Shown here in pieces: positions 1-11,700 of a DNA stretch of 64,000 bases. This DNA comes from Tubulanus polymorphus (taxonomy: Eukaryota; Nemertea; Palaeonemertea; Tubulaniformes; Tubulanidae): assembly GCF_964204645.1 (NCBI RefSeq), contig NC_134025.1:10421001-10485000 (forward strand), read 5' to 3'. The position numbers were made by a program, and so were the translations under genes. The notes beneath the pieces were generated by a model. It made no database searches. It worked only from the letters and a program-made list of their open reading frames with translations, and was not told the DNA's origin. How positions within the stretch are numbered: the first letter of the stretch is position 1; the number at the start of each line of letters is the position of its first letter.

Positions 1-41
1 ACGACTGTGATACTGAAGTCTGTAATTTCTTCTCTAAACAG

Positions 42-2736
42 GATGAAGCTTTGGACTTCGCCGCTAACGTCGGTTATCCGTGTCTTCTGCGGCCGTCCTA
101 CGTATTAAGCGGGTCGGCAATGAACGTCGCTTATGGACCCGAACAGTTGAAACGATACCTAGAACAGGCGACTCAAGTATCGAGGGAGTATCCCGTTGTC
201 ATTACGAAATTCATTCTGGGCGCCAGAGAGATCGAGATGGACGCCGTGGCTAAAGACGGCGTCGTCATCTCACACGCGGTGCACGAGCACGTCGAAAATG
301 CAGGCGTACACAGCGGGGACGCCACTCTTATTTTGCCCACTCAAAGTATTAGCCAAGAGGTTATCGATAAGGTACTAGTTCGTGATCGAGTCAAGCCACA
401 TTTCAAAAAGAATTCTTTCATTACTTTCACGGCATACAGTCGTTTCTTTATGATACACGAATGTTTGATATCTTCCAACGTAGGTTCGGGATGTCACGGC
501 AAAGATCGCCAAGAAATTCAACATCACTGGTCCATTCAACACACAATTTTTAGGTTTTGATGGAGATTGTTTTGTGAGTTGAAATTGTCATTTTCATATG
601 AATAATCGCTATAAATGAATGTCTGTTTCATAAATCAATTCTGCATACCGGTACATATTCTACCGAATAACAGCGCTCGAATTGACAATTATGATTCGGA
701 ATCATTTTAACAGACATCTTTATTTCATAGCCAACAACGCGTATACAGATCTTTTTAGAAATGTTCTCTATATTCTGATTCAGGTGATTGAGACAAACCT
801 CAGAGCATCGCGATCGTTTCCGTTCGTGTCGAAAACATTGGGTACCGATCTAATTTCGACAGCTACCCGCGTAATGCTGGATCTACCGGTTTCGAAAAAT
901 CACACGATTCCTCTGGAGAAACCCCTGATTCCGGATGGATACGTCGGTATCAAGGTCTGTAAAAGATTCCGTAACATACATAAACCCTTGGAATAACGCA
1001 GTGTAACTATCTCAATATACCGGAATACTTATGAGAAAAATGGGAGTTCCAATTTGAGGCTCATGTGCCCATAAACCCTTTGAGTAACTGGGATAGGGCA
1101 TGACATAGCCCACTTAGGATACTGGGTAGTCACTTTATAGGTTATGTCATACCGTAGAGGTAAATTAATGGTTAAATTAAGTATATACGCAATTATAGGT
1201 GTTTTTATCAACACCCCGGCCCCATCAACCTTTTATTATTTGAAGAAACAATAAATACCAAAACGATCAATTATTTGAAGTTTGTTTAATGATTTAACCG
1301 TGATATATTTTTTTCGTATCCTATAGTCTCCGATGTTTTCATGGCCCCGTTTACGGGATGCCGATCCATTATTGAAATGTGAAATGGCGTCAACTGGAGA
1401 GGTAAGAGAACAAACATAGCCTAAAACATACATTACATTTCTTCTTCAAACAATCTTTCGACTTAAATAACATTAACACTGAATAACATTCATCGCCGAT
1501 TCAAAGCCGTTTCTTATCGTTCATTCAGGTTGCATGCTTTGGCAAGAATGTGCATTCCGCATTTCTCAAAGCCCTAATGTCGTCTGGCCTGCGACTTCCG
1601 CCGAAAAACGGGAACATCCTAATCGGCATTCAAAAAGATTTCCAACCGAACTTCTTACCGACAGCAAAAAAACTTTCCGATCTCGGGTACAATGTAGGTT
1701 TAAGTCAATCGATCAGATCTTAAAATATATAAACTTGACTGAAGCGATTAATTTTCTGGAATGAATAATTGTAAAACACTAATTTTTCCATTTGTTCTTA
1801 AATAATTGTAGTTATACGCCACAGAAGCAACAGCTCAATATCTTAATATGCATCATATTAAGGCAAACCCTGTCGGCTGGGCTATAGCCGAAAATAGCAA
1901 CAAAGCCATAATACCCGCGACAAGGTATAATAATCTTACAGTCGTCTATCCGAGTCTGCCTTTTACGTATATTCGAGTCTTCTTGTATTCAAAATATGCA
2001 TTATTTTTCGAATAGCTTGATTTTTGACAAGAAGATGGATTTGGTTATTAACTTGCCTAACCATAACACAAAGCTGGTACACGATAATTACTTGATTCGT
2101 AGAAATGCCATCGATTCTGCTACGCCCTTACTGACTAACTTCGAGGTACGAAAACTAAAAAAAAAAACTCAAACGATATTGTCTGAAACGATAAGCACGA
2201 ACAAGGAAATGAAATACTACTAAATGCAGTGGCAGGGGGCAAATCCAGGGGCAGAGTTTGACAGGAGCACAAAAAATGAAAAGGTCATACTGGAAAAGTT
2301 TAGTATCAACACAGCCAAAACAAGGGTCTGGAAAATTGAAAATTTTGATACTTCGTGCATTTTCATACAATTTCTAGGCACTTGAGGGACATTTAATAGA
2401 AAATAAGCTCAATCTTGCGCTGCGGACTGCTGTCTTATCTACAAGCAATCATTGAGATGATTGTTCGTAGGTCTTATTAGTTTCGGGTGGAAAAAGTGCC
2501 AGGAAAAAAATTGCCATAGTATTTTCAAAAGGGCACGGGAAAATTGCGACGGGAACACGTACTCAACGTACTCCACGTGCTCCCGTCTTGATCCGCCCCT
2601 GAGTGGTTAAGCGTTTTTTTTTCTTTCGTTTCAGATCGTCAAACTATTCGTGGAATCGTTGATTCACATCGGCGACGTGTCGGCTGAAAAACTGTTCAAG
2701 TTGTACACGAAACCAAAAGTTGGACAGGAAGACTGA
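42..2736 (+). CDS. CPS1: Carbamoyl-phosphate synthase, CPS1/CPS III type, C-terminal eight exons (5' partial)
   Basis: Exons: 42-371, 484-573, 784-954, 1327-1401, 1529-1693, 1812-1924, 2016-2145 and 2635-2736 (stop 2734-2736). They join in frame to 391 residues. The enzyme makes carbamoyl phosphate from bicarbonate, a nitrogen donor and two ATP; CPS1 acts in mitochondria in the urea/arginine pathway. Exon 1 carries the second ATP-grasp signature ([14 protein letters not shown], then [10 protein letters not shown] and [12 protein letters not shown]). Exon 3 carries [18 protein letters not shown]. Exons 4-8 are the allosteric MGS-like domain, including [17 protein letters not shown] and HDN. 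Residues known to bind N-acetylglutamate in vertebrate CPS1 (two Thr of ATEAT, the Trp, and the Asn residues) appear conserved. A stop follows the allosteric domain with no dihydroorotase or ATCase, so this is not CAD. The donor after exon 3 (AAG/GTCTGT) is weak but the protein continues correctly into [16 protein letters not shown]. The N-terminal part lies upstream of the window. Whether it is ammonia- or glutamine-dependent cannot be seen. Confidence 0.96.
2233..2601. mobile_element. Non-autonomous hAT-like MITE in last CPS intron
   Basis: The left end starts CAGGGGGCAAATCCAGGGGC and the right end finishes GATCCGCCCCTG, which is roughly its inverted complement. A 5-bp direct repeat AGTGG lies on both sides (2228-2232 and 2602-2606), consistent with a shortened target duplication. 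CAGGGGCGGATCC-type termini are typical of hAT-derived MITEs (family knowledge). There is no transposase ORF inside. Related termini occur at 26428-26720 and 37380-37399. Confidence 0.6.
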
Positions 2737-2909
2737 TCCGATAAAGTAACTGCATCGAAAACGGGAATTGCCAAGAAAACGCAATATATACAGCATTGCT
2801 CACAGTATTTAAAAAAGTATTTATGATGAGATAGAAATTTACATATTTTAACGTGGTTTTTTAGGTGGATAAGTTGTAGATGTGAATTATTTTAAAGTGA
2901 AGTGGAGTA

Positions 2910-2915
2910 AATAAA
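2910..2915 (+). terminator. Candidate poly(A) signal of CPS gene
   Basis: AATAAA lies about 175 bases after the CPS stop codon. It is the first canonical hexamer that I see downstream in this orientation. Confidence 0.5.
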
Positions 2916-3145
2916 ATATACAGATTTACTGATATTCGAATGTTTTGTCTTACGGTAGAAAAAAGTTTTGTCCGAGTCTAAATGTTTATCTTAGATAGAA
3001 ATTTGGTCTTTCCGAGAAAAAGTTTGTTGGAAAATGTAGCTTTTACACGAATCGTGGTTTTGAAATGAAGAAAGTATATGCTTTTCACAGACAAAATATT
3101 CTCAGAATTATTCACGTTAAATTTTGCATTTGCAATGGTGTCCAA

Positions 3146-3240
3146 GGTCCAGTTCCACAATTCAGAATTAAGATTTAACTCTGAGTTGAACTAACTTTAA
3201 CTCAGAGTTAACTCTAACTCACAACTGTGGAACTGGGTCC
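3146..3240. repeat. MITE family 1, copy 1 (GGTCCAGTTCCACA terminal inverted repeat)
   Basis: The left end GGTCCAGTTCCACAATTC is matched in inverse by CACAACTGTGGAACTGGGTCC at the right end. Internal AACTCAGAGTTAACTC palindromes make the whole element able to fold back. Four further full or partial copies are in the window (10434-10542, 33268-33280, 49524-49620, 50593-50687). Confidence 0.75.
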
Positions 3241-5028
3241 AGGATTGCAAAAAATTTCTATCTAACATCAATCGGCCATTTTGACTGTCGGTGAATTTGG
3301 ACGCGTATAGAGCATGCAGTTTTGGCGGCTGAGGCATGCGAGGATCGGGATTTATGTCTATTAGCATGTTTTGCCACAAAAAAAATGAAGACGAATAAAT
3401 TGGACGTATAGAATTCTCAAGATATGATATAGACTGACGTTACAGGTGTACCGGATGAGACTAATCATCGGATAGATCGCGACCTTAGTTAGGCCAATTG
3501 GCGAATATTTCAATTAGCGCGTATATCTCCCAACGGTCGACGAATTGCCTTGATTTAGGTGGATCTAGGTAAATTCTGCATTTGCAATTCGGTAATAATT
3601 GCATCATATGTTTTGGATATATGAAATTCTTCCGGTTCGTTCGGCTCAGCTTAAATTGGCTCGTTAGGCACCTGATCTACCGATTAATCGGCTAACCAGG
3701 TGAATAGAGATGAAAACAAGAGAATTATCTTCTCAAACATACAAAGGTTAACTAAAAAGTCGAGCGAGTTACCAGTGTTTAGTTCACTTAAGTTATACGC
3801 CAAGAACCGGCAATAGAATAGGCAAAGAACGAGTTAAAATTTTGACTATTATGAATAAGTATGATTCTCCAGAAATACGGTACTGTCGTAATAATGGTAA
3901 TAATAATATCTATTTACATTGAAATTATAACATAATATAGCACGCCTTTTTATAGATATACAATTACATAAAGGCGCCCAAGACTTGTAATAATGGGTCA
4001 ACTCAGCTCAGCGCACCGCTACAATTACCTACGCACCCATATTCACCGAAAAGAACAATGAAATTAAAGAAAGACACTCCACTCCATTATATATGGCGTG
4101 TAAAGTTTAAACTAACCGATAAAGCCAGAAAATATGTTATTTCTAGATTTTTGTTTAAAGTTCCAAGTGATTTAGAAGTTATAATGCGGACATTCAAGAT
4201 ATGTGTCTATTTACGTACCAAACGGTTAACGACTGAAATTTGACGTGCGCATTTGGTGATTTTTACGATCACGGTTTTGACTGTCGGAAAATATATTTTT
4301 TCGGAACGTCGCTTTTTTTAAATTCGTAATACGTGCGCGTGGCGTCTCGGCGCTTACGTGTGCTTTGATGTGCGGTAAAACACACATGGGTCTTTGTGGA
4401 GGCGAATCGCCTTCTCAATGACAAAAGACGTGCGGATACAAACGCAAGAAAACAACGGGGTTTAATGATTAGTCCTGTCTCATAGGTCTCGTACTAACGA
4501 AGCTAATCTCGTAGAGACGAACGTGTCCCCAACAGGTTGAAATAAACACGCCTTTCTGTCACACAGCCACGCATCACTTTTTTTACCCCGGTCGCATATT
4601 CCGGCGAAATCGTCAGCGTCGTCTAATTCATCGTCAAGCCAGTGCGACACCAGAAAGCCGATGTTCAGCATGTAAAAAATGTAATTTCGATTCTATATAT
4701 GACCCGTCTCTCGATAAACTTAATCCAACAAATAATCTATAGTCTATAGTTTATCTATCCTTATTGTATAGTTCAGAACGTCGTTAAAGGGGATAGAGGT
4801 GACAAATATTAAAATGGGAAAATATTAGGGAAACCAGCCGAGGTTTCAGAACAAAATGGCGCGCAAGATCGTCAGCCAAAACGACGCAGTCATTCTCGTT
4901 TTGGTGGCCACGCATTAGCGGAATTGAATCTTATAAATCTCTCATTTGGCGTACCAAAACAGATAAAAAATTTATTTTAGCGTCTCAAAATGTTTTTTTG
5001 GCGTTTGGAATGGAAAATCCCGTTCGCC

Positions 5029-5168
5029 GAGTTTTTGGCATTTCGGCGCGGTCACTTTCGTTTTTGCGTGCAGAAATTGATTTCCTACTCGTTTTGGTGC
5101 ATGCACAAAAATTAAATCTCGTCTGGGCGGGAAAATGAAAACGACCACACCAAAATGCCAAAACATCC
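5029..5168. repeat. Inverted-repeat (foldback) element
   Basis: The left arm begins GAGTTTTTGGCATTTCGG and the reverse complement of the right end reads GGATGTTTTGGCATTTTGG. The two arms match over about 36 bases with scattered substitutions, around a spacer of roughly 65 bases. There is no coding capacity. A decayed MITE is the simplest reading. No second copy was spotted. Confidence 0.55.
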
Positions 5169-8100
5169 GATTTTGCGATCAAAAATGGATTGTTATTGTG
5201 ATATTTCACCTGTTTTTTTCCAATGTTTTCCACTTCAACACTTTGGCGTTTTTTTCACCAGAGATTTTCACGATGGCCCGAATCAGCCACCATATCGGGT
5301 TTAAGAAAGCCGTTGCCAAATGCGGAACTTAACTAGGACATGTGCTTTAGCAACCAAATCACGTAAAACTCAAAACATTAACGTATTAACAGATCTATCG
5401 GAAACGGATGATTCGATAGTTCATCACGCTGAATAAATACAACGCGTCCGCGTTTCTTCATCGATTTAAGTTTTTATTTTCTGCGCTTGTATAAGATATC
5501 TGTACATCATCTATACACGCTAGCATATCTTATTCGCTTATCACTCAGCGTGTGCTCCGTCTTCGAGACTCGAAACGATGTCGCCAAACAAAACTAATTG
5601 CTCGTTATAATAAATTTGCTAACGAAGAAATCGGAGAGTTTGGTCGATGGGGTTAAGAATACAGATACGTTCGAATAAAAAAGCTTCGACAAATTGGAAC
5701 AATTGACCCGCAACTGCGATGATATTCTTTCGATGTTTTTCGATACGAAAGGTCAATAAAACCGATATTTACCGACTCTGATTTCTGGAGACGTTTCAGA
5801 ATTGAAAAGGTCACGCCCGCAAACTGACAGGATACAGTTGAATACGTGGTCGACGACGAATGTCCATCTCGTATTTTCCGCTATCACGCCGGACAACAAC
5901 GTCGGACCACGCCAAACGGTAAACTTCGTACCAATTTAGCCGACGTTTCGGCTTTCAAACCGAATAACAAGTCTTAGAAATAACTTCTTAATGGGCTTGT
6001 TAAGGACGTTGCAATATGAAACAGGCGGCCGACTGTACGACCAGATTGGCGCAATTACTACAGCGCGCGGGCACCAGTAAAGATGCTAGTTAGACTTGAA
6101 TGCGTTCGGCAGCATAGGTCAATCGCTTTAATGAGCGAATTATATCTAGTCACGCCCAGCATGGCACTATGCAGTCTTAACGACTAACGAGTTTCGAATT
6201 ATCTCCGACTGTTAATCTATCGGGAAGACATCGGTGTCGATCGAACGACTCTCTGGAACACGCGATACCTTTCAGCATGAGCGGCTTCACGAGATGCCGC
6301 AAAATCGGTGCCGCCACCGTGAAGCCTAAAAAAGAACCCCCGAAATCGTTTATGTGCCACCTCGATGATGGGTAAAGAAAATCAGATAGATTTTCCGTCG
6401 AGATATCTGAAACATTATTTTCTCTGGTTTTCTCTTCGCGTCTATGTGGACGAAACTGTGGACGAAACACCCTCCGACGGGAGACGTGTCGTGGCATCAA
6501 CGCGAGTCGTGTTCGTAGAACTGTCGACTTCATGCCGGGATTCTAACTCGAAGTTAACAATAATGAATATTGGTAGGTTAATGAAGCAAATGATCCTATT
6601 ACGGCATGTCGCTTCGGCTTCGTTATACACGCAACGACACGAGGAATCGCCTAATCAGGACAGTAGGCCGAGATCGTTTTCGCATTAATTGCGGGTTTCC
6701 TTTTCACGGGAGGTTCGACGGCTCGGATATTGGGACCACGGCACCAGACATGGCATTTGTTCCTATTGAAGCTTCCCAGAGAGCATCTGCCAACTCTGAC
6801 GGCGAGTTCGTATCGCTGTAAGAACTAACCGTCTTGTTAGGACTTCATTAACAAGACTTCACGCTGATATCATATGTTATAGAAACTATCCCAATGGCCA
6901 CTGGCAACACTGGCCGACTCCGTTCTCTATCGTGCAAGTTCCGAATCGCCGATTATTTCTTTCTGTACACGTAAGACGCGAGAGATGCTAATGGCCATGG
7001 GTCTAATGAAGCTATTTACCAGAGTCCGCAATTCGTGAGAACATGGTGGGCGTGCCTTCGGCACCAAAAGGCATTGCTTAGCACACATGTTTCTGTTGAA
7101 GTATAAACGACTCGAGCCTTTACAAGTTTGTTCGGTCCATGTCGTATGCAAACATCTTGCTTGTAATGAAACGACATTTTCTATGGCGAGCAAATATGTT
7201 TCCTAACCACGCGAAAAATTATTTGCCATGGACAGACTGCTTTGAGTGTCGATCGAGTATCGGGAAGGGTCCTCTGAGGCGTCGTTGATTGTATCAAACG
7301 GCGTGATGCCCTGGTCAGGATCGGTGCAGCTTTTTTGAGGTTCCTACTGTTAATTGGCGAGCCCTCGGGCTACGCATGTTACCGTGAAATTTCGCAGCGG
7401 TAACGCTCGAATCTCAATCGGGCTGTGTTATGATTTTCAATCGAAAGACACATGTTCGCAATAAAAATAGTCAAAGCGATTATAACGAGATGTTTTTGCA
7501 ATGGAATAAGGCAATATGTTCGGTTTGAAAAGACCGTGTGAAATCTTGAATAAAAATCAATCCAAATCGGGACGGGATATTCAAATCCCGGCATGCGGGG
7601 GGTTTCCACGGATGAGATTATTTCGACCCCCTGTGACCTCGTTCAATTTAGACTGGAATTTTTGTGCGCGCAAACGCCAGTAAGATGATTTCAGTATTGG
7701 AGAAAAACTACGATTACTTTATCTTTCAATATACATATTTTCAATAATAATAATGATATTTTTCTTCGTGATTTACGTACTTATTTGACTGGTTTCGGAG
7801 AAATCGATGACTCTTATTGTAAGTCATTCGAGAGATAGCCTTCAATAGAATTCAAACGCCTATAGACCGCTGCAGCATTTGGAGACTTTGCCGCGCGTTT
7901 TATCAATGTTTGGAATCATTCTATTCGATTGAATCGTGATGCAATCATTTTTTGTATTATTTCCTAACCGGGATGCTACATAGAGAGACGTTTTCCTTTG
8001 TCCACGAGGGTTCGGTTTTGTCGAGATGCGTCTGTTTGTCTGTCCTCTAGCTCCCCGCCACGATGTTCTACATTTGCGTTGTAAATCAGTCATCGAACTC

Positions 8101-8788
8101 TGTCGCACAGAACGTTGTACGTTCCGTTTTTGTTAGCCTATTCCCTCTCAATTGGAAGCAATTCAGAAGTGGTAATTTGTATTTTGTCGTCTAGAATATG
8201 TTGCGAAGATTAGTAATTACGTCTTTTGTCGAATAAATACAATTTTGATGCTAATTCCGCCAGCGCGTTTCTTTAAATGGTTCGGACGGTGACAGTTTCT
8301 ATCAGTACGAACCCCGCTGTACCTCGGATTATTCGCTCTTCAATTGAATTAAGCCGTTTCTGTTCGGTAGAAAATAGCGCGCTGCTGGGAAGCCATTTAG
8401 GAATCAGGTTTTCACGCTCGGAGATCGACTGCGCGCGCGAGCCGTCTTAGGATTGGGTTGGCTGAATCGGCCATTACGTAGCGATTTTGATTGACAGCCG
8501 TGATTTATTCATAAGCAATACCGATGGGAGGAAACAAGAGAACAAACAATAGCCAATTATCATGTACAAGCCAGATACATATCGGACTTAGATTGCAACG
8601 ACCCATAACATCGAGACTAGTTATCCTTACGACTTGTTACTGAGATTCTTTGGTTAGCTTCGCGACGTCGAAAAATTAGCGGGACTCGTCGACAATTAGG
8701 TTCAACTTCAGTGGAACGGTGTGTCGAGCGGTGTACAGTAGTAGTCTATAGTAACTCCAGCGAAAATACGAACGTTACTAAAACAACT

Positions 8789-11700
8789 ATGAATTCAGTT
8801 ATGAACGGCCTGCCGCCGCTGTCTATGGGTAGCTCGCAGAATTTTTTGGGGCCCCAGCAGAGGTATTACGCCTCGGCGCAGCCGATGCAACAGCGGTCGT
8901 CGTTCGCCATACAGGAACTGTTGGGAATCGGACAAAATCAATGCCAAGGCAATATCGGCCCGATGGCAAATACGAACCCGCCGAGTTACGGATTGCAAAG
9001 TTTCGGCAATATGCCGCAAGTCAACGACAATCGAGCGAATTTTTGCAGTGCGGTTTCAGCGGCTACGTCCTATTCGTCATGGAGACCGGGCGGGTTGATG
9101 AGTTTTCCCCGGTTCGACTCGGGTGCTGGAGTAACGGCGATGGGCCTTGGTGGTCAGAACTGGTCGAATGACAACAGAGCGTGCGCTTTGACACCAACAT
9201 CAGGTAATTGGTTTTTTATTCACGCATTTCATCTCTCTCCCTCTAAATCGATAATTAGCGATTATAAGATTGCTTTTTAATTAGGATATTCAACAAAAGT
9301 CGTCCCTCGATTGATTTTTTACATTGATTTTCATTAGCGGAAAATTGACGGTTTTCGTGAATGAATACGAGGAGAATCAATTGAACCAAACCATTCGATG
9401 AAAAACCAAGTGAAGAATATAATCTTCGCAGCATTTTCTTCGCACATAAGAAAATCTTAAAAATTGTCTTAATTAGGGAAAAACATCTAAACATTTCTCA
9501 GGTTTTTTTATAAAACTTTTCGCATTCCGCACAACGCGCAGAATGTTTTCTTGGCTTCGATTTAATCCAATCCCGTACGAAATACTTCATCCATTTCATA
9601 GCGCATTCTTTAACTGTAAAACTTGAAAAGCGATTCCACAATCATCCATTTATGGATTCGAATATTGCGATTTAGATTTAATTTTGCATTTTGTGCAAAC
9701 GGTTCCCTTATTTTCATTTTTACGGGTCAGCCGAGAATTTCCAAAGTAAATTCTTGACGCGGGCATCTTTGTCTTATTTCTATTTTACTATAAACGTAGA
9801 CCATTCATACCACTTGTAGTCAGAGACCGCGACAGCGTGTCTTTCAATTCGTCGATTTCAATATATTTCACAACATTACTTAATTGATAAATAGCTGCGC
9901 ATATATTTATTATCAATTCACCACGTAGTATTGTGGTTATTCGACGAAAAACGACGGTGTTCCTTGTGTCTTCTCATGGACCGGGTCAAAACGCAGACAA
10001 TCTTCCTGCGTCCTCGCCACTTTCTTACATTATTTACGCGTATATAAGATCATAACTACTAATGAGTTTATTCTTCCGATAACCATGTGTCGAACATATT
10101 ATCGGCAAACACGGATTCCTCATTAAATTGATCTAGTGAAAATTCAAGTGGCAACCGCGATCATTATATTGGAGAATAAACACCGCGAAGTAAGTACGAA
10201 CAGAAACCACTCGAGAAATCTTAACCATCTGTTACCGGCAAAAGGAAATCTGCGCAACAACCGCAAAATGACGAAATCGTCGTGACACATTTAACGCTTA
10301 ATTTATCACTTATTCATTTTTGATTGCTCAATTTATATATATATATATCTTATAGCAAGACTCAATAAAAACAAAATATTCCGTCATTAAGTTTACATTT
10401 CAATAAGAAACAATTACATTTATATGATATCATGGACCCAGTTCCACAGTTGTGAGTTAGAGTTAACTCAGAGTTAAAGTTAGTTCATTTTCAATGAGTT
10501 AACTCAGAGTTAAATCTTAATTCGGAATTGTGGAACTGGACCATGTACAATAATAGAAATCTTGGAATTGACAATGAGACTAACATTATTCCAACTAGTT
10601 CGTAATCTATTTCAGCTAGAATTCTCACTTGTTCATTTTTGGAAAAAATCATCCGCACGTAAAGCATTATTTGAACAATTTGTTTGCAAATGTATTTCTA
10701 AGTTCCGTTGAGCGCTGAGATCATTTTTAAAAAGCAAGAATTCATAAAAGAAGACATATCATTAACGACAATACTGTTTCGGAATCTTTCCGTACCAAGT
10801 TCCAAAAGTTAAAATTCATATTCAATCCCGATAGTAAATATGTCAATAATAGTTTGTGGATTTCAACAGGAAATATTTAATTTCAGATAAAATAGCCAAA
10901 TACCTAGCAAAATATTAGCATTATTGTATATGATAGTAACTCATCATCAAAGTGAAAGTTTTCTATCACTGTTTTTTTTTCTACTGAAGCCCGAAGGGGA
11001 TAGAAAAATGAAGCTTTGTATATAAGTTCTATCTTTTCGCAAGAAATCTATAAACTAGAGATACAAAGAGCACTGTGATCTTCATGAGGAGGGAAGGCCC
11101 AGGACCATTCCATCCGCATTAACGATCGAACCAATACTATATGACAAGGTGAATTCGACATTATTATAAAAAGGTTATACCTGTCTTCTATTCTCCTATG
11201 GCAACTTAAGTTACATTTTTTGTTGTAGTGCTGCATGGATGCGCATTAAACCATTTTTAACGCCGTAAAAACCGTTACAGTGATGTTTATATACATTGAT
11301 ACTTATGTGTTATTCAAGGGATTTGTGTGAGTTGATGCGCACTATGTCATCAATATTGGCGTTTCGAAATAACAATTTCAATTGCGAATTTTGGCGCTTA
11401 TTTTGAAATCAAATATATTTCATAATTCTTATTTTCCTTTTGATAAATTTTGATGAGAGGATGTGCACAACGTCATCAATGTATCGGGGCTAGACTGGTT
11501 GCCGGTCAGTTCAATTTAATTATCAACATTCGATTACAAAATTACTTAATTGATTCTTAATATAACCGGATTTATATCATATTATGCATTGTCGACAATA
11601 TCAGGCAATATATGTGTTATTTTTCAAGGTATCAATAAACTTTCAAGTCAGTTTTCTCGTCCATGCACAGATTCAGTGTTGAACGCAACGCGTTGTAAGG

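Larger units (their letters stand above)
2737..8788. other. Intergenic: CPS 3' UTR to Vsx-A start
   Basis: About 6 kb with no exon that I can support. It contains the CPS 3' UTR, one copy of the GGTCCAGTTCCACA inverted-repeat element (3146-3240) and a second inverted-repeat element (5029-5168). Short open frames are scattered without splice sites or recognisable motifs. The last few hundred bases presumably hold the Vsx-A promoter and 5' UTR. An AG-ending acceptor-like sequence at about 8710 would allow a 5' UTR exon boundary there, but no clear TATA box is visible. Confidence 0.6.

Noticed and set aside
42-2736. CPS gene read as CAD (pyrimidine synthesis fusion)
   Set aside because: The frame stops right after the allosteric domain, with a poly(A) signal nearby, and no dihydroorotase or ATCase exons follow.
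5489-5537. Inverted ATAAGATAT / ATATCTTAT pair as a possible microRNA hairpin
   Set aside because: Paired arms are only about 9 bases around a 28-base loop, too short for a microRNA precursor and expected by chance in AT-rich DNA.
6177-6688. Overlapping open frames of about 110 codons on both strands upstream of Vsx-A
   Set aside because: Arg/Ser-rich translations on both strands reflect locally GC-richer DNA; no motif, start context or splice signals.
8711-8788. Alternative upstream start (GTG, 26 codons) for Vsx-A
   Set aside because: GTG initiation is not expected in an animal nuclear gene; the first ATG in frame is at 8789 and gives a plausible N-terminus.
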